Below, piece by piece: positions 34,507 through 42,919 of a DNA stretch of 64,000 nt (its first letter is position 1; each line of letters begins with the position of its first letter). This DNA comes from Streptomyces sp. Act143 (GTDB taxonomy: Bacteria; Actinomycetota; Actinomycetes; Streptomycetales; Streptomycetaceae). The position numbers were made by a program, and so were the translations under genes. Location: positions 1,250,071 through 1,314,070 of the forward strand of contig NZ_QFRX01000001.1 in the NCBI RefSeq assembly GCF_003143935.1, read 5' to 3'. A model generated the notes under the pieces. The model was not told the origin of the DNA, ran no database searches, and was given only the letters and a program-made list of their open reading frames with translations.

Positions 34507-35343
34507 GTGATGACCCGTTCCGTGCATCGGACCCGCCGGATGGTGCAGGTGACCGGCGTCGGCGCCGCCGCCCTGCTGGCCCTGACCGCCTGCTCGTCCT
34601 CCGGCGACGACTCCTCCGCGCAGTCGGGCTCCTCCGCGTCGGACGCCGCCTCCACCTCCGGCAAGCTGTCCGGCGAGGTGACCGTGTTCGCGGCGGCCTC
34701 ACTGAAGGAGAGCTTCGAGACGCTGGGCAAGGAGTTCGAGCAGGCCCACCCCGGCACGAAGGTCACCTTCAGCTTCGGGGGCTCCGACGCCCTCGCCGCG
34801 AGCATCACCGGTGGCGCCCCTGCGGACGTGTTCGCCTCCGCCAGCCCCAAGACGATGAAGATCGTGACGGACGCGGGCGACAACGCCACCGAGCCGGCCA
34901 CGTTCGTGCGCAACCAGCTGGAGATCGCCACCCTGCCGGGCAACCCCGACAAGGTCGCCTCCCTCAAGGACCTGACGAACCCGGACCTCAAAGTCGTCCT
35001 GTGCGACAAGTCGGTACCGTGCGGCGCCGCCGCGGAGACGGCCCTGACCGCGAGCGAGCTGAAGCTCACCCCGGTCTCCTACGAGCAGGACGTCAAGTCC
35101 GCCCTCAACAAGGTGGTGCTCAAGGAAGCCGACGCCGCGGTCGTCTACAAGACCGATGTGAAGGCCGCGGGTGACAAGGTGGAGGGCGTGGAGTTCCCCG
35201 AGTCCGCCGACGCCGTCAACGACTACCCGATCACCCTGCTGAAGGAGTCGGAGAACACCGGCACCGCCAAGGCGTTCATCGCGCTGGTGCGGTCCGCCGA
35301 GGGCCAGAAGGTGTTGACCGCGGCCGGGTTCCTGAAGCCGTGA
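34507..35343 (+). CDS. modA: Molybdate ABC transporter substrate-binding lipoprotein
   Basis: 278 residues; GTG followed directly by ATG (34510), with AGAGGGAG 8 bases upstream. The signal peptide ends in a lipobox (LTACSSS), and a Ser-rich linker follows, so the protein is tethered outside the membrane. The mature part has the ModA-type opening VTVFAAASLKESFETLG, the FSFGGSDALAASI oxyanion-binding region and GAPADVFASAS, then a second lobe with VVLCDKSVPCG. It captures molybdate or tungstate and delivers it to ModB. It overlaps modB by 4 bases (GTGA). Confidence 0.93.
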   Translation: MMTRSVHRTRRMVQVTGVGAAALLALTACSSSGDDSSAQSGSSASDAASTSGKLSGEVTVFAAASLKESFETLGKEFEQAHPGTKVTFSFGGSDALAASITGGAPADVFASASPKTMKIVTDAGDNATEPATFVRNQLEIATLPGNPDKVASLKDLTNPDLKVVLCDKSVPCGAAAETALTASELKLTPVSYEQDVKSALNKVVLKEADAAVVYKTDVKAAGDKVEGVEFPESADAVNDYPITLLKESENTGTAKAFIALVRSAEGQKVLTAAGFLKP

Positions 35344-36233
35344 CGTCCACCTCCTCGGGCAAGGGCGACGGCGGCAGGTCCGTGGACGCACGCAGCGGTG
35401 GTCCGCGGCGCCGCCCTGTCCGGGCGGGCCGGACCGGGGGTACGAGCCGTTCTGGGGGCGGCGCCCCCCTGCCCCTGCTCGTGCCCGCGCTGATCGGTCT
35501 GGCGTTCCTCGTCCTGCCGCTCGTCGCCCTGCTGATCCGGGCCCCCTGGCGCAGCATGCCCCACCTGCTGACCAGCACCGAGGTGTGGCAGGCGCTGCGG
35601 TTGTCCCTGGTCTGCGCGACGGCGGCGACCGCGGTGAGCCTGGTGATCGGGGTGCCGCTGGCCTGGCTGCTGGCCCGGGTGGAGTTCCCGGGACGCGGGC
35701 TCGTGCGGGCCCTGGTCACCCTGCCGCTCGTCCTGCCGCCGGTTGTCGGCGGTGTGGCGCTGCTGATGGCTCTGGGCCGCAACGGCGTGGTGGGGAAGTG
35801 GCTGGACTCCTGGTTCGGGCTCACCCTGCCGTTCACCACCACCGGGGTCGTCATCGCGGAGGCGTTCGTCGCGATGCCGTTCCTGGTGATCAGCGTGGAG
35901 GGCACCCTGAGGGCGGCCGACCCGCGCTACGAGGAGGCGGCCACGACCCTCGGCGCCTCCCGCTTCACCGCGTTCCGCCGGGTCACCCTCCCCCTGATCG
36001 CCCCCGGCATCGCCGCCGGCGCCGTCCTGGCCTGGGCGCGGGCGCTCGGCGAGTTCGGCGCGACGATCACGTTCGCCGGCAACTTTCCCGGCCGCACCCA
36101 GACCATGCCGCTCGCCGTCTACCTGGCCCTCCAGAACGACCCGGAGGCGGCCATCGCCCTCAGCCTGGTGCTGCTCGCCGTGTCGATCGCGGTCCTCGCG
36201 GGCCTGCGCGACCGCTGGATGACCGCGAGATGA
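35340..36233 (+). CDS. modB: Molybdate ABC transporter permease
   Basis: 297 residues, GTG overlapping the modA stop. About 45 cytoplasmic, Gly/Arg-rich residues precede six membrane helices. The cytoplasmic coupling motif EEAATTLGASRFTAFRRVTLP is the EAA loop that contacts the ATPase. Sequence elements SLVIGVPLAWLLARVEFPGR and ALGEFGATITFAG are typical of ModB. It moves molybdate across the membrane. Its stop overlaps the start of the repeat ORF that follows. Confidence 0.94.
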   Translation: MTSTSSGKGDGGRSVDARSGGPRRRPVRAGRTGGTSRSGGGAPLPLLVPALIGLAFLVLPLVALLIRAPWRSMPHLLTSTEVWQALRLSLVCATAATAVSLVIGVPLAWLLARVEFPGRGLVRALVTLPLVLPPVVGGVALLMALGRNGVVGKWLDSWFGLTLPFTTTGVVIAEAFVAMPFLVISVEGTLRAADPRYEEAATTLGASRFTAFRRVTLPLIAPGIAAGAVLAWARALGEFGATITFAGNFPGRTQTMPLAVYLALQNDPEAAIALSLVLLAVSIAVLAGLRDRWMTAR

Positions 36234-36439
36234 TGACCTCACGGCTGCCGGACGACCACGGGATGCCTGCCGAACGGCTTCCCGACAACCACGGGATGCC
36301 CGCCGAACGGCTTCCCGACAACCACGGGATGCCCGCCGAACGGCATCCCGACAACCACGGGATGCCTGCCGACCCGCTGCCGGGCAGCCACCAGACGCCT
36401 CCCGAACCGCCCCCGGACGACAGCTGGACGCCCTCATGA
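36230..36439 (+). CDS. Repeat-built small ORF coupled to modB and modC (69 aa)
   Basis: The ORF starts with ATG overlapping the modB stop (ATGA) and ends with TGA overlapping the modC start (ATGA), so it fits exactly between the two genes by translational coupling. After MMTS it consists of six consecutive 11-codon units (36242-36439): RLPDDHGMPAE, RLPDNHGMPAE twice, RHPDNHGMPAD, a diverged PLPGSHQTPPE, and a final PPPDDSWTPS plus stop. It is rich in Pro, His, Asp and Met and predicted disordered. I know of no such protein in mod operons. It may be a real metal-binding or spacer peptide, or an expanded 33-bp repeat that happens to stay open. Confidence 0.55.
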   Translation: MMTSRLPDDHGMPAERLPDNHGMPAERLPDNHGMPAERHPDNHGMPADPLPGSHQTPPEPPPDDSWTPS

Positions 36440-37518
36440 CCGAGATCCAAGACGCCCGCAGCGACACCGACGCCACCCTGGGCGGTCTCGACGCCCGTCT
36501 CGTCGTCGAGCGCGGCGCCTTCCGTCTCGACGTGGCGCTGACGGCGGCCCCCGGCGACGTCGTCGCCCTCCTCGGCCCCAACGGTGCCGGGAAGACCACC
36601 GCCCTCCGGGCGCTCGCCGGCCTCGTTCCGCTCTCCGACGGCCACCTCCGCCTGGACGGCGCGGAGTTGGACCGCACGCCCCCGGAGTCCCGCCCGGTCG
36701 GCGTGGTCTTCCAGGACTACCTGCTCTTCCCCCACCTCACCGCGCTCGACAACGTGGCCTTCGGCCCCCGCTGCCAGGGCCTCGGCAAGGCGCGGGCCCG
36801 CGCCCAGGCCGCCGTGTGGCTGGAGCGCATGGGCCTCGCCGAGCACGCGTCCGCCAAGCCCCGCCGGCTCTCCGGCGGTCAGGCGCAGCGTGTCGCGCTC
36901 GCCCGCGCCCTCGCCACGCACCCCCGGCTGCTCCTGCTCGACGAGCCGCTCGCGGCTCTCGACGCCCGCACCCGCCTCGACGTGCGCGCCCAGCTCCGGC
37001 ACCATCTCGCCGACTTCGAGGCGGTCGCCGTTCTCGTCACGCACGACCCGCTGGACGCGATGGTCCTGGCGGACCATCTCGTCGTCGTCGAGGAGGGCCG
37101 GGTCGTCCAGCGCGGTACGCCCGCCGACATCGCCCGCCGTCCGCGTACCGACTACATCGCCCACCTGGTCGGCCTGAACCTCTACCGGGGGCGGGCCGAG
37201 GGGCACACGGTCCAGATCGAGAACGGCTCCGCGGTCATGACCTCGGAGGACCTCAGCGGCCCGGTCTTCGTCGCCTTCCCGCCCAGCGCGGTCACCCTGC
37301 ACCGCGACCGGCCCACCGGGTCCAGCGCCCGCAACCTCTGGCGCTGCGAGGTGACCGGACTGGAGAGCCACGGCGACCAGATCCGCGTCGCGCTCGGGGG
37401 CGGATTCCCTTTGGCCGCGGACCTCACCACGGTCGCCGCGGCGGAACTCGACCTCCACACGGGGGCCACGGTCTGGGCGACGGTGAAGGCGGCCCAGACC
37501 CACGCCTACCCTGCCTGA
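36436..37518 (+). CDS. modC: Molybdate ABC transporter ATP-binding protein
   Basis: 360 residues. ABC motifs: Walker A GPNGAGKT, Q-loop VFQDYLLFPHLT, signature LSGGQAQRVALARAL, Walker B LLLLDEPLAALD, and H-loop VTHDPLD. The C-terminal 100 residues form a TOBE/Mop-like domain that binds oxyanion and can inhibit transport, as in ModC. It energises ModB with ATP in the cytoplasm. Translation appears coupled to the repeat ORF. It is the last gene of the operon and converges on the TauE/SafE gene. Confidence 0.94.
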   Translation: MTEIQDARSDTDATLGGLDARLVVERGAFRLDVALTAAPGDVVALLGPNGAGKTTALRALAGLVPLSDGHLRLDGAELDRTPPESRPVGVVFQDYLLFPHLTALDNVAFGPRCQGLGKARARAQAAVWLERMGLAEHASAKPRRLSGGQAQRVALARALATHPRLLLLDEPLAALDARTRLDVRAQLRHHLADFEAVAVLVTHDPLDAMVLADHLVVVEEGRVVQRGTPADIARRPRTDYIAHLVGLNLYRGRAEGHTVQIENGSAVMTSEDLSGPVFVAFPPSAVTLHRDRPTGSSARNLWRCEVTGLESHGDQIRVALGGGFPLAADLTTVAAAELDLHTGATVWATVKAAQTHAYPA

Positions 37519-37566
37519 GCCGGCTCCGGGACCGCGGCGCTCACCGCGCGGCCGGCGCCACCGGGC

Positions 37567-38427
37567 TCAGAGATCCAGGAACCCGGTGGATTCGAAGGAC
37601 AGCATCACGGCCAGGACGACGACGAGCAGAGCGACGTAGGCACGGGAATGGATCCGGTCCGGTACCCGGCCGGCGACGCGGCGCGTCAGCGCGATGGCGG
37701 GCAGGGAGCCCAGCAGCAGCGCGGCGCCGGCGGTGAGGTCGACGTAGCCGAGCGGACCGGTACCGGTGGGGGCGAGGACGTAGACGAGGGTGCCGGCCAC
37801 GGCGACGGGGACGCTGAGCGGGTTCGCCATGGCGGTCGCCTCGGCCATGGGCAGGCCCCTGCGGCGCAGCAGCGGCACCGTCATGACGCTGCCGCCCACC
37901 CCCAGGGCGGCGGCCACCAGGCCGATGCCGGTGCCGCCGAAAGTGGTGGTGGCCGGGCCGAGCGGCTTCGGGCTCGTCTCGGGCGACACGGAGAGGAACC
38001 CCTTGCGCAGCACGCTGTCGGCGATCGTGACCAGCAGGTAGGCGGCGAACAGCAGGCGCAGCGCGGTACCGCCGAGCAGGGTGGCCGCGAAGGAACCGGC
38101 GGCGGCGCCGATGGCGACGTACGCCGCCAGCGGCCAGACGTAGGCGCGTCGCAGGCGGCCCTGACGCCACTGGCCGCGCGTCGCCACGACGGCGTTCACG
38201 ACCATCACCGCCGCCGACGTCGCCACCGCGACATGCATGGCGTCCGCCGGGTGCACGGCGTCCGCGGGGATCCCCGGACGCGCCGTGGCGGTCAGGACGC
38301 CGTAGACGACGGGAACCGTGACGAAGCCACCGCCGAAGCCGAACAGAACGGTCGTCACACCGGTCAGGCAGCCGAAGAACAGGAGGGTGAGGCAGAAGGT
38401 CAGCACGGTCACGACGTTAAGGATCAT
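37567..38427 (-). CDS. TauE/SafE family anion permease
   Basis: 286 residues from MILNVVTVLT; a longer frame exists upstream but overlaps the divergent AraC gene. Eight or so membrane helices in two halves with the family pattern GCLTGVTTVLFGFGGGFVTVPVV and GLVAAALGVGGSVMTVPLL. Members export or take up sulfite, sulfoacetate or related small anions. No ribosome site is visible before the ATG, and the gene may be leaderless. It is divergent from the AraC regulator, which probably controls it. Confidence 0.9.
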   Translation of the reverse strand: MILNVVTVLTFCLTLLFFGCLTGVTTVLFGFGGGFVTVPVVYGVLTATARPGIPADAVHPADAMHVAVATSAAVMVVNAVVATRGQWRQGRLRRAYVWPLAAYVAIGAAAGSFAATLLGGTALRLLFAAYLLVTIADSVLRKGFLSVSPETSPKPLGPATTTFGGTGIGLVAAALGVGGSVMTVPLLRRRGLPMAEATAMANPLSVPVAVAGTLVYVLAPTGTGPLGYVDLTAGAALLLGSLPAIALTRRVAGRVPDRIHSRAYVALLVVVLAVMLSFESTGFLDL

Positions 38428-38507
38428 GAGGTATGGCGGGCAATCGATGAATCGCCAGCTTGCTACGCGCAGCGGACACCGGGCGCCTTCCCGCGTAATC
38501 TCCCGGC

Positions 38508-39278
38508 ATGCGCAACATCCCCGTCGCGGAGGTGGACCACCTCGACCGTGCCGTCCTCGCCATCGGCACCGACTATCCCGCGGACCACCTGCTGCCCTGG
38601 CACGAACACCGCCGGGCCCAGGTCCTGTACGCGGCGACCGGTGTGATGCGGGTCGAGACGGCGGACGGCACCTGGACCGTTCCCACCGCCCGCGCCGTCC
38701 TGATCCCGCCAAAGACCAGGCATCAGGTCGCCATGACGGGCGTCAGCACCCGCAGCCTCTACCTCGAACCGGCCGCCGTCCCCTGGTTCCCGGCCCGCTG
38801 CCGGGCCGTCGACGTCTCCGCCCTGCTCCGGGAACTGATCCTGGAGGCGGCCGAGTTGGACCCGTACCACCCCGAACACGGCCGTGACGCGGCGCTCACC
38901 GCCCTGCTGCTCCACGAGCTCAGGAACCTCGCGCCGCTCCCGCTCGACGTGCCGCTGCCCGTCGAGCCCCGACTGCGCGGCCTGTGCGAGGAGTTCCTCC
39001 ACAAGCCCGACATCCACGATCCGCCCGCGCGCTGGTGCGCGGCCCTCAACATCAGCGAACGCACCCTCGCCCGCCGGTTCCAGCACGGCACCGGCCTGAA
39101 CTTCGCCCAGTGGCGGCAGCGCGCCTGTGTCCTGCACTCCCTCCCGCACCTCACCGCGGGCATGCCCGTCACCCGCATCGCGGCCCTGCTGGGCTACGAC
39201 AACCCCGCCGCCTACACGGCCGCGTTCAGGAAGCTCCTCGGCCGGCCGCCGACGGCGTACCGGAGTCAGGGGGCTTGA
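38508..39278 (+). CDS. AraC family transcriptional regulator
   Basis: 256 residues. N-terminal cupin sensor domain with YPADHLLPWHEHRRAQVLY (residues about 24-42) and VLIPPKTRHQVAM. C-terminal AraC double HTH: WCAALNISERTLARRFQHGT and PVTRIAALLGYDNPAAYTAAF then the conserved FRKLLGRPPTAYR end. Such short proteins commonly regulate an adjacent transporter. The gene is divergent from TauE/SafE and followed by an MFS gene on the same strand, so either could be its target. Confidence 0.92.
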   Translation: MRNIPVAEVDHLDRAVLAIGTDYPADHLLPWHEHRRAQVLYAATGVMRVETADGTWTVPTARAVLIPPKTRHQVAMTGVSTRSLYLEPAAVPWFPARCRAVDVSALLRELILEAAELDPYHPEHGRDAALTALLLHELRNLAPLPLDVPLPVEPRLRGLCEEFLHKPDIHDPPARWCAALNISERTLARRFQHGTGLNFAQWRQRACVLHSLPHLTAGMPVTRIAALLGYDNPAAYTAAFRKLLGRPPTAYRSQGA

Positions 39279-39410
39279 TCGCCAGAGACACCGGGGCACC
39301 CCGTCCCGCCCCCGCTCCCCCTCCCCTTCCCCTCCCACTCCCTCTGCGGCTCCCGCTCCGCTCACCTGAACACCCTTGCCCACAGCCGAGCACACACCTA
39401 CTCTGACTTT
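39279..39410 (+). other. Intergenic gap with pyrimidine-rich tract and candidate leaderless promoter
   Basis: The non-coding gap after the AraC gene holds a C/T-dominated tract (39301-39360) and a TACTCT -10-like hexamer (39399-39404) 6 bases before the GTG of the MFS gene, consistent with a leaderless transcript. Nothing else recognisable. Confidence 0.45.
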
Positions 39411-40622
39411 GTGCCGCCAATAAACAAATCCCGATCGCACAACGCCGTGCCGGGCCACACCCGCACCGACCTCACCCGCCTCCGCGCCGCCCTGACGATC
39501 TTCTTCGCCCTCGACGGCTTCCTCTTCGCCGGCTGGGTGGTCCGCATCCCCGCGATCAAAGAGCAGACCAACGCCTCCGCCACCACCCTCGGTCTCGCCC
39601 TCCTGGGCGTCTCCGCAGGCGCCGTCATCACGATGATCCTCACCGGCCGCCTCTGCCGCCGTTACGGAAACCACCAGGTCACCGTCGCCTGCGCCGTCCT
39701 GCTCTGCCTCAGCGTCGCCCTGCCCCCGCTCACCCACTCGCCCGTCGCGCTCGGCGCCGTGCTGCTGGTCTTCGGCAGCGCCTACGGCGGGATCAACGTC
39801 GCCTTCAACAGCGCCGCGGTCGACCTGGTGCGCACCCTGCGACGCCCGATCATGCCCAGCTTCCACGCCGCCTTCAGCCTCGGCGGCATGATCGGCGCCG
39901 GGCTGGGGGCGCTGCTCGCCGGAGTGCTCTCCGCCACCCAGCACCTGGTCGGCCTCACCGTCTTCGGGCTGCTCGTCACACTGCCGGCGGGGCGCACGCT
40001 GCTGCGCATCCCCGCCCCCACTCCACCGGACAGCGCCCCACGCGCGGAGTCCCGGCCGCCGCGCCGCCCCGCACCCCGTACCCGCGCTCTCGTGATCACC
40101 TTCGGTGTCATCGCCCTGTGCACCGCCTACGGCGAAGGCGCCCTGGCCGACTGGAGCGCGCTGCACCTGGAACAGGACCTGGACACCACGCCCGGTATGG
40201 CCGCCGCCGGTTACTCGTGCTTCGCGCTCGCCATGACCCTGGGCCGCCTGACCGGCACAAGGCTGCTCGAACGGCTCGGGCAGACCCGCACCCTGGTGGC
40301 CGGCGGGACGACCGCCGCGCTCGGCATGCTGCTCGGCGCCCTCGCCCCCGTCCTGTGGATCGTGCTCCTCGGCTTCGTCGTCACGGGGCTGGGGCTGGCC
40401 AACCTCTTCCCGGTCGCCATCGAGCGCGCGGGCACCCTCGCCGGGCCCGACGGCGTCGCCGTCGCCTCCACCCTCGGTTACGGAGGCATGCTCCTCGGAC
40501 CGCCCGCCATCGGTTTCATGGCCGACTGGTTCTCCCTGTCCGTCGCCCTCACCAGTGTGGCGGTGCTGGCCGCCACGGCGGCCGCCGTCGCGCTCCTCAC
40601 GCACCGGGCGACCCAGCGCTGA
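39411..40622 (+). CDS. MFS transporter
   Basis: 403 residues from GTG; no Shine-Dalgarno, and a -10-like TACTCT 6 bases upstream, so the mRNA is probably leaderless. About 12 membrane helices. The pattern ALTIFFALDGFLFAGWVVRIP, AIKEQTNASATTLGLALL and FGSAYGGINVAFNSAAVDL is typical of the FucP/YbjJ-like MFS group, whose members move sugars, amino sugars or drugs. A Pro/Arg-rich cytoplasmic loop (about residues 205-225) separates the two halves. Downstream of the AraC regulator on the same strand. Confidence 0.87.
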   Translation: MPPINKSRSHNAVPGHTRTDLTRLRAALTIFFALDGFLFAGWVVRIPAIKEQTNASATTLGLALLGVSAGAVITMILTGRLCRRYGNHQVTVACAVLLCLSVALPPLTHSPVALGAVLLVFGSAYGGINVAFNSAAVDLVRTLRRPIMPSFHAAFSLGGMIGAGLGALLAGVLSATQHLVGLTVFGLLVTLPAGRTLLRIPAPTPPDSAPRAESRPPRRPAPRTRALVITFGVIALCTAYGEGALADWSALHLEQDLDTTPGMAAAGYSCFALAMTLGRLTGTRLLERLGQTRTLVAGGTTAALGMLLGALAPVLWIVLLGFVVTGLGLANLFPVAIERAGTLAGPDGVAVASTLGYGGMLLGPPAIGFMADWFSLSVALTSVAVLAATAAAVALLTHRATQR

Positions 40623-40634
40623 CCACGCGGCCGG

Positions 40635-40660
40635 TCGCGTCCACCGATCGGTGGACGCGA
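40635..40660. promoter_or_regulatory. 26-bp perfect palindrome upstream of MMPL (terminator or operator)
   Basis: Arms TCGCGTCCACCGA and its exact complement meet without a spacer. It follows the MFS stop by 12 bases and precedes the MMPL start by 55, so it could be the MFS terminator, an operator for the MMPL/two-component operon, or both. Confidence 0.6.
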
Positions 40661-40715
40661 AGTTCAACCGAGCACCTCTGTCTGCCAACCGCCCTGGTCA
40701 GCAAGGCTTTTGGGC

Positions 40716-42914
40716 ATGAAATCATTCACTGTGCGCATGGCGCGCTGGAGTGCCCGGCACCCCTGGCGGGCGGTTGTCGGCTGGTTCGTGTTCGTGGTGC
40801 TGTGCCTGGGGCTCGGCAGTGCCGTCGGCACCCACAGCGCGACCACGGCCGACTACCGGGTCGGTGAGGCCGGGCGGGCGGAGGCGATGGCCGCCGAGGG
40901 GCACTTGGAGCGCCGGTCGACCGAGCAGGTACTGATCTCCTCCCGGTCAGGGGCACTCGACCGAGGCACTGCCGGGGCCGCCGCGCGGGACCTGACCGCC
41001 CGGATGCGTGCACTGCCCGAAGTGGCGGGAGTGGCCGAGCCGTTGCTGTCGAAGGACCGGCGGATCCTCCTGGTCGAGGTGGCCCTGAAGGGCGAGGAAC
41101 GGGACGCCAAGGACAAGGTCGACGCGCTGGTGGCCCAGACCGAGGCCGTGGCAAGAACCTATCCGGGGCTGCTGCTGCAGGAGACCGGGTCGCCCTCGAT
41201 CAGCAAGGGCGTCGACCAGCAGCGCAGCGACGATCTGGCGCTCTCGGAGAAGATCACGCTCCCCGTCACCCTGCTCACCCTCCTCGTCGTCTTCGGGTCG
41301 GTGACCATGGCGGGGGTGCCGTTGCTGCTCGCCCTGTCGTCCATCGCGGCGGCCGTCGGGCTGTCGATGGTGGTCTCCCATCTCTCTCCCGATGCCGGGG
41401 TCGGCACGAACGTCATCCTGATGATCGGGCTCGCGGTCGGCGTCGACTACACGCTCTTCCACCTCAAGCGGGAGCGCGAGGAGCGCGCCCGCGCGGGCGG
41501 ACGGCTGAGTTCCGAGGCGCTGGTGGAGCTGGCCGCCGCCACCTCGGGCCGGGCCGTCGTGATCTCCGGACTCGCGGTGGTGGCCTCCACCGCGACGCTC
41601 TACCTCGCCTCCGACGTCATCTTCTCCTCGCTCGCCACCGGCACCATCGTGGTCGTCCTGGTCGCGGTGGCCAGTTCCCTGACGGCGCTGCCCGCCCTGC
41701 TGGTCCTCCTCGGGAAGCGCCAGGAACGCCGGGCGCGACGCCGTGCCGAGCGCGGAGAGCCGGTGCGCCGCACGCGGGGCGAGGGCGGCAGCCGGACGTG
41801 GAACGCACTGCTGCGGCCGGCCAGTCGGCACCCGCTGGCCACCCTGTGCGTCTCCGTCCTCGCCCTGCTCGCGCTCGTCACCCCGCTGGCCGGCCTGAAG
41901 ATCACGGAGATGAGCCGGGACACCCACTCCCGTGACATCCCCGCCATGCGGGTCTACGACCGCCTCAACGAGGCGTTCCCCGCACAACGGGTCACCCACC
42001 AGGTCGTCGTACGGGCCGCCGCCGCCCGCTCCGCCGAGGTGGCCGGGGCACTGCGCGAGCTGGCCCGCCGCGCCGACGCCGATCCCCTGTTCGCCGGCTC
42101 CTCGCGCGTCCGGACATCCGCCGACCACCGGATCAGCACCTTGGAACTGAAGGTGCCCCACCTGGGCAACTCCCGGCAGGCGTACGACTCCCTCGACCAG
42201 CTGCGGGACACCTATCTGCCCGCGACCGTCGGCCGGATCGCCGGGGCGGAGTTCGGGGTGAGCGGGGACGTCGCCCGGTACACCGACTATCCCGCGCACC
42301 AGAACAGCAAACTCCCCCTGGTTCTCGGCGCGTTGCTGCTGGTGACCTTCGCCATGACCGTGTACGCGTTCCGCTCGGTGGTGCTGGGCGTGATCGGTGT
42401 CGTCCTGAATCTGCTGTCCGCCGCGGCCTCTCTCGGGCTGCTCGTCCTGGTCTTCCAAGGGACGTGGGCCGAGGGGGTGTTGGACTTCCACTCCACGGGC
42501 TCGATCGGGTCACGCGTACCGCTGTTCCTCTTCGTGATCCTCTTCGGGCTCTCGATGGACTACCAGGTGTTCGTGGTGAGCCGCATCCGGGAGGCCGTGC
42601 TCGCGGGCGTGTCGACGCGGCAGGCCGTGCTGGACGGGATCCGCCGGTCGGCGAGCGTGGTGACCAGTGCGGCGGTGGTGATGACGACCGTGTTCGTGAG
42701 TTTCGTCTTCCTGCACATCATCGAGATGAAGCAGATCGGGTTCGTGCTCGCGGTGGCTGTGCTGCTGGACGCGTTCGTCGTGCGGATCATGGTGCTGCCG
42801 GCCGCGATGCTGCTGCTCGGTGAGGCGAGTTGGTGGCCCTCGCGGGCGGCGCGGCGGACCCCGGCGGTACCGGCGCGATTCCCCGACGGGCGAGCGGTGG
42901 TCGACGTACGTTGA
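40716..42914 (+). CDS. MMPL family RND-type membrane transporter
   Basis: 732 residues from MKSFTVRMAR (an upstream TTG at 40710 is less likely). Twelve membrane helices in two repeats, each preceded by a large external domain. MMPL signatures: GLAVGVDYTLFHLKREREE in the first half and LFGLSMDYQVFVVSRIREA in the second, containing the conserved Asp-Tyr pair of the proton relay. Family members export lipids, siderophores or toxic compounds using the proton gradient. Histidine kinase and response regulator genes follow after 5 bases, so the three form an operon. The two-component system probably senses the transporter substrate or envelope stress. Confidence 0.92.
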   Translation: MKSFTVRMARWSARHPWRAVVGWFVFVVLCLGLGSAVGTHSATTADYRVGEAGRAEAMAAEGHLERRSTEQVLISSRSGALDRGTAGAAARDLTARMRALPEVAGVAEPLLSKDRRILLVEVALKGEERDAKDKVDALVAQTEAVARTYPGLLLQETGSPSISKGVDQQRSDDLALSEKITLPVTLLTLLVVFGSVTMAGVPLLLALSSIAAAVGLSMVVSHLSPDAGVGTNVILMIGLAVGVDYTLFHLKREREERARAGGRLSSEALVELAAATSGRAVVISGLAVVASTATLYLASDVIFSSLATGTIVVVLVAVASSLTALPALLVLLGKRQERRARRRAERGEPVRRTRGEGGSRTWNALLRPASRHPLATLCVSVLALLALVTPLAGLKITEMSRDTHSRDIPAMRVYDRLNEAFPAQRVTHQVVVRAAAARSAEVAGALRELARRADADPLFAGSSRVRTSADHRISTLELKVPHLGNSRQAYDSLDQLRDTYLPATVGRIAGAEFGVSGDVARYTDYPAHQNSKLPLVLGALLLVTFAMTVYAFRSVVLGVIGVVLNLLSAAASLGLLVLVFQGTWAEGVLDFHSTGSIGSRVPLFLFVILFGLSMDYQVFVVSRIREAVLAGVSTRQAVLDGIRRSASVVTSAAVVMTTVFVSFVFLHIIEMKQIGFVLAVAVLLDAFVVRIMVLPAAMLLLGEASWWPSRAARRTPAVPARFPDGRAVVDVR

Positions 42915-42919
42915 TCGGT

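Noticed and set aside
36242..36439. 33-bp repeats considered as a CRISPR array
   Set aside because: Units are directly contiguous with no spacers, and are codon-phased with the surrounding ORF.
42830..42919. Extended histidine kinase start inside MMPL
   Set aside because: The extra 30 residues are low-complexity and overlap the MMPL end; the ATG at 42920 matches the usual spacing after MMPL.
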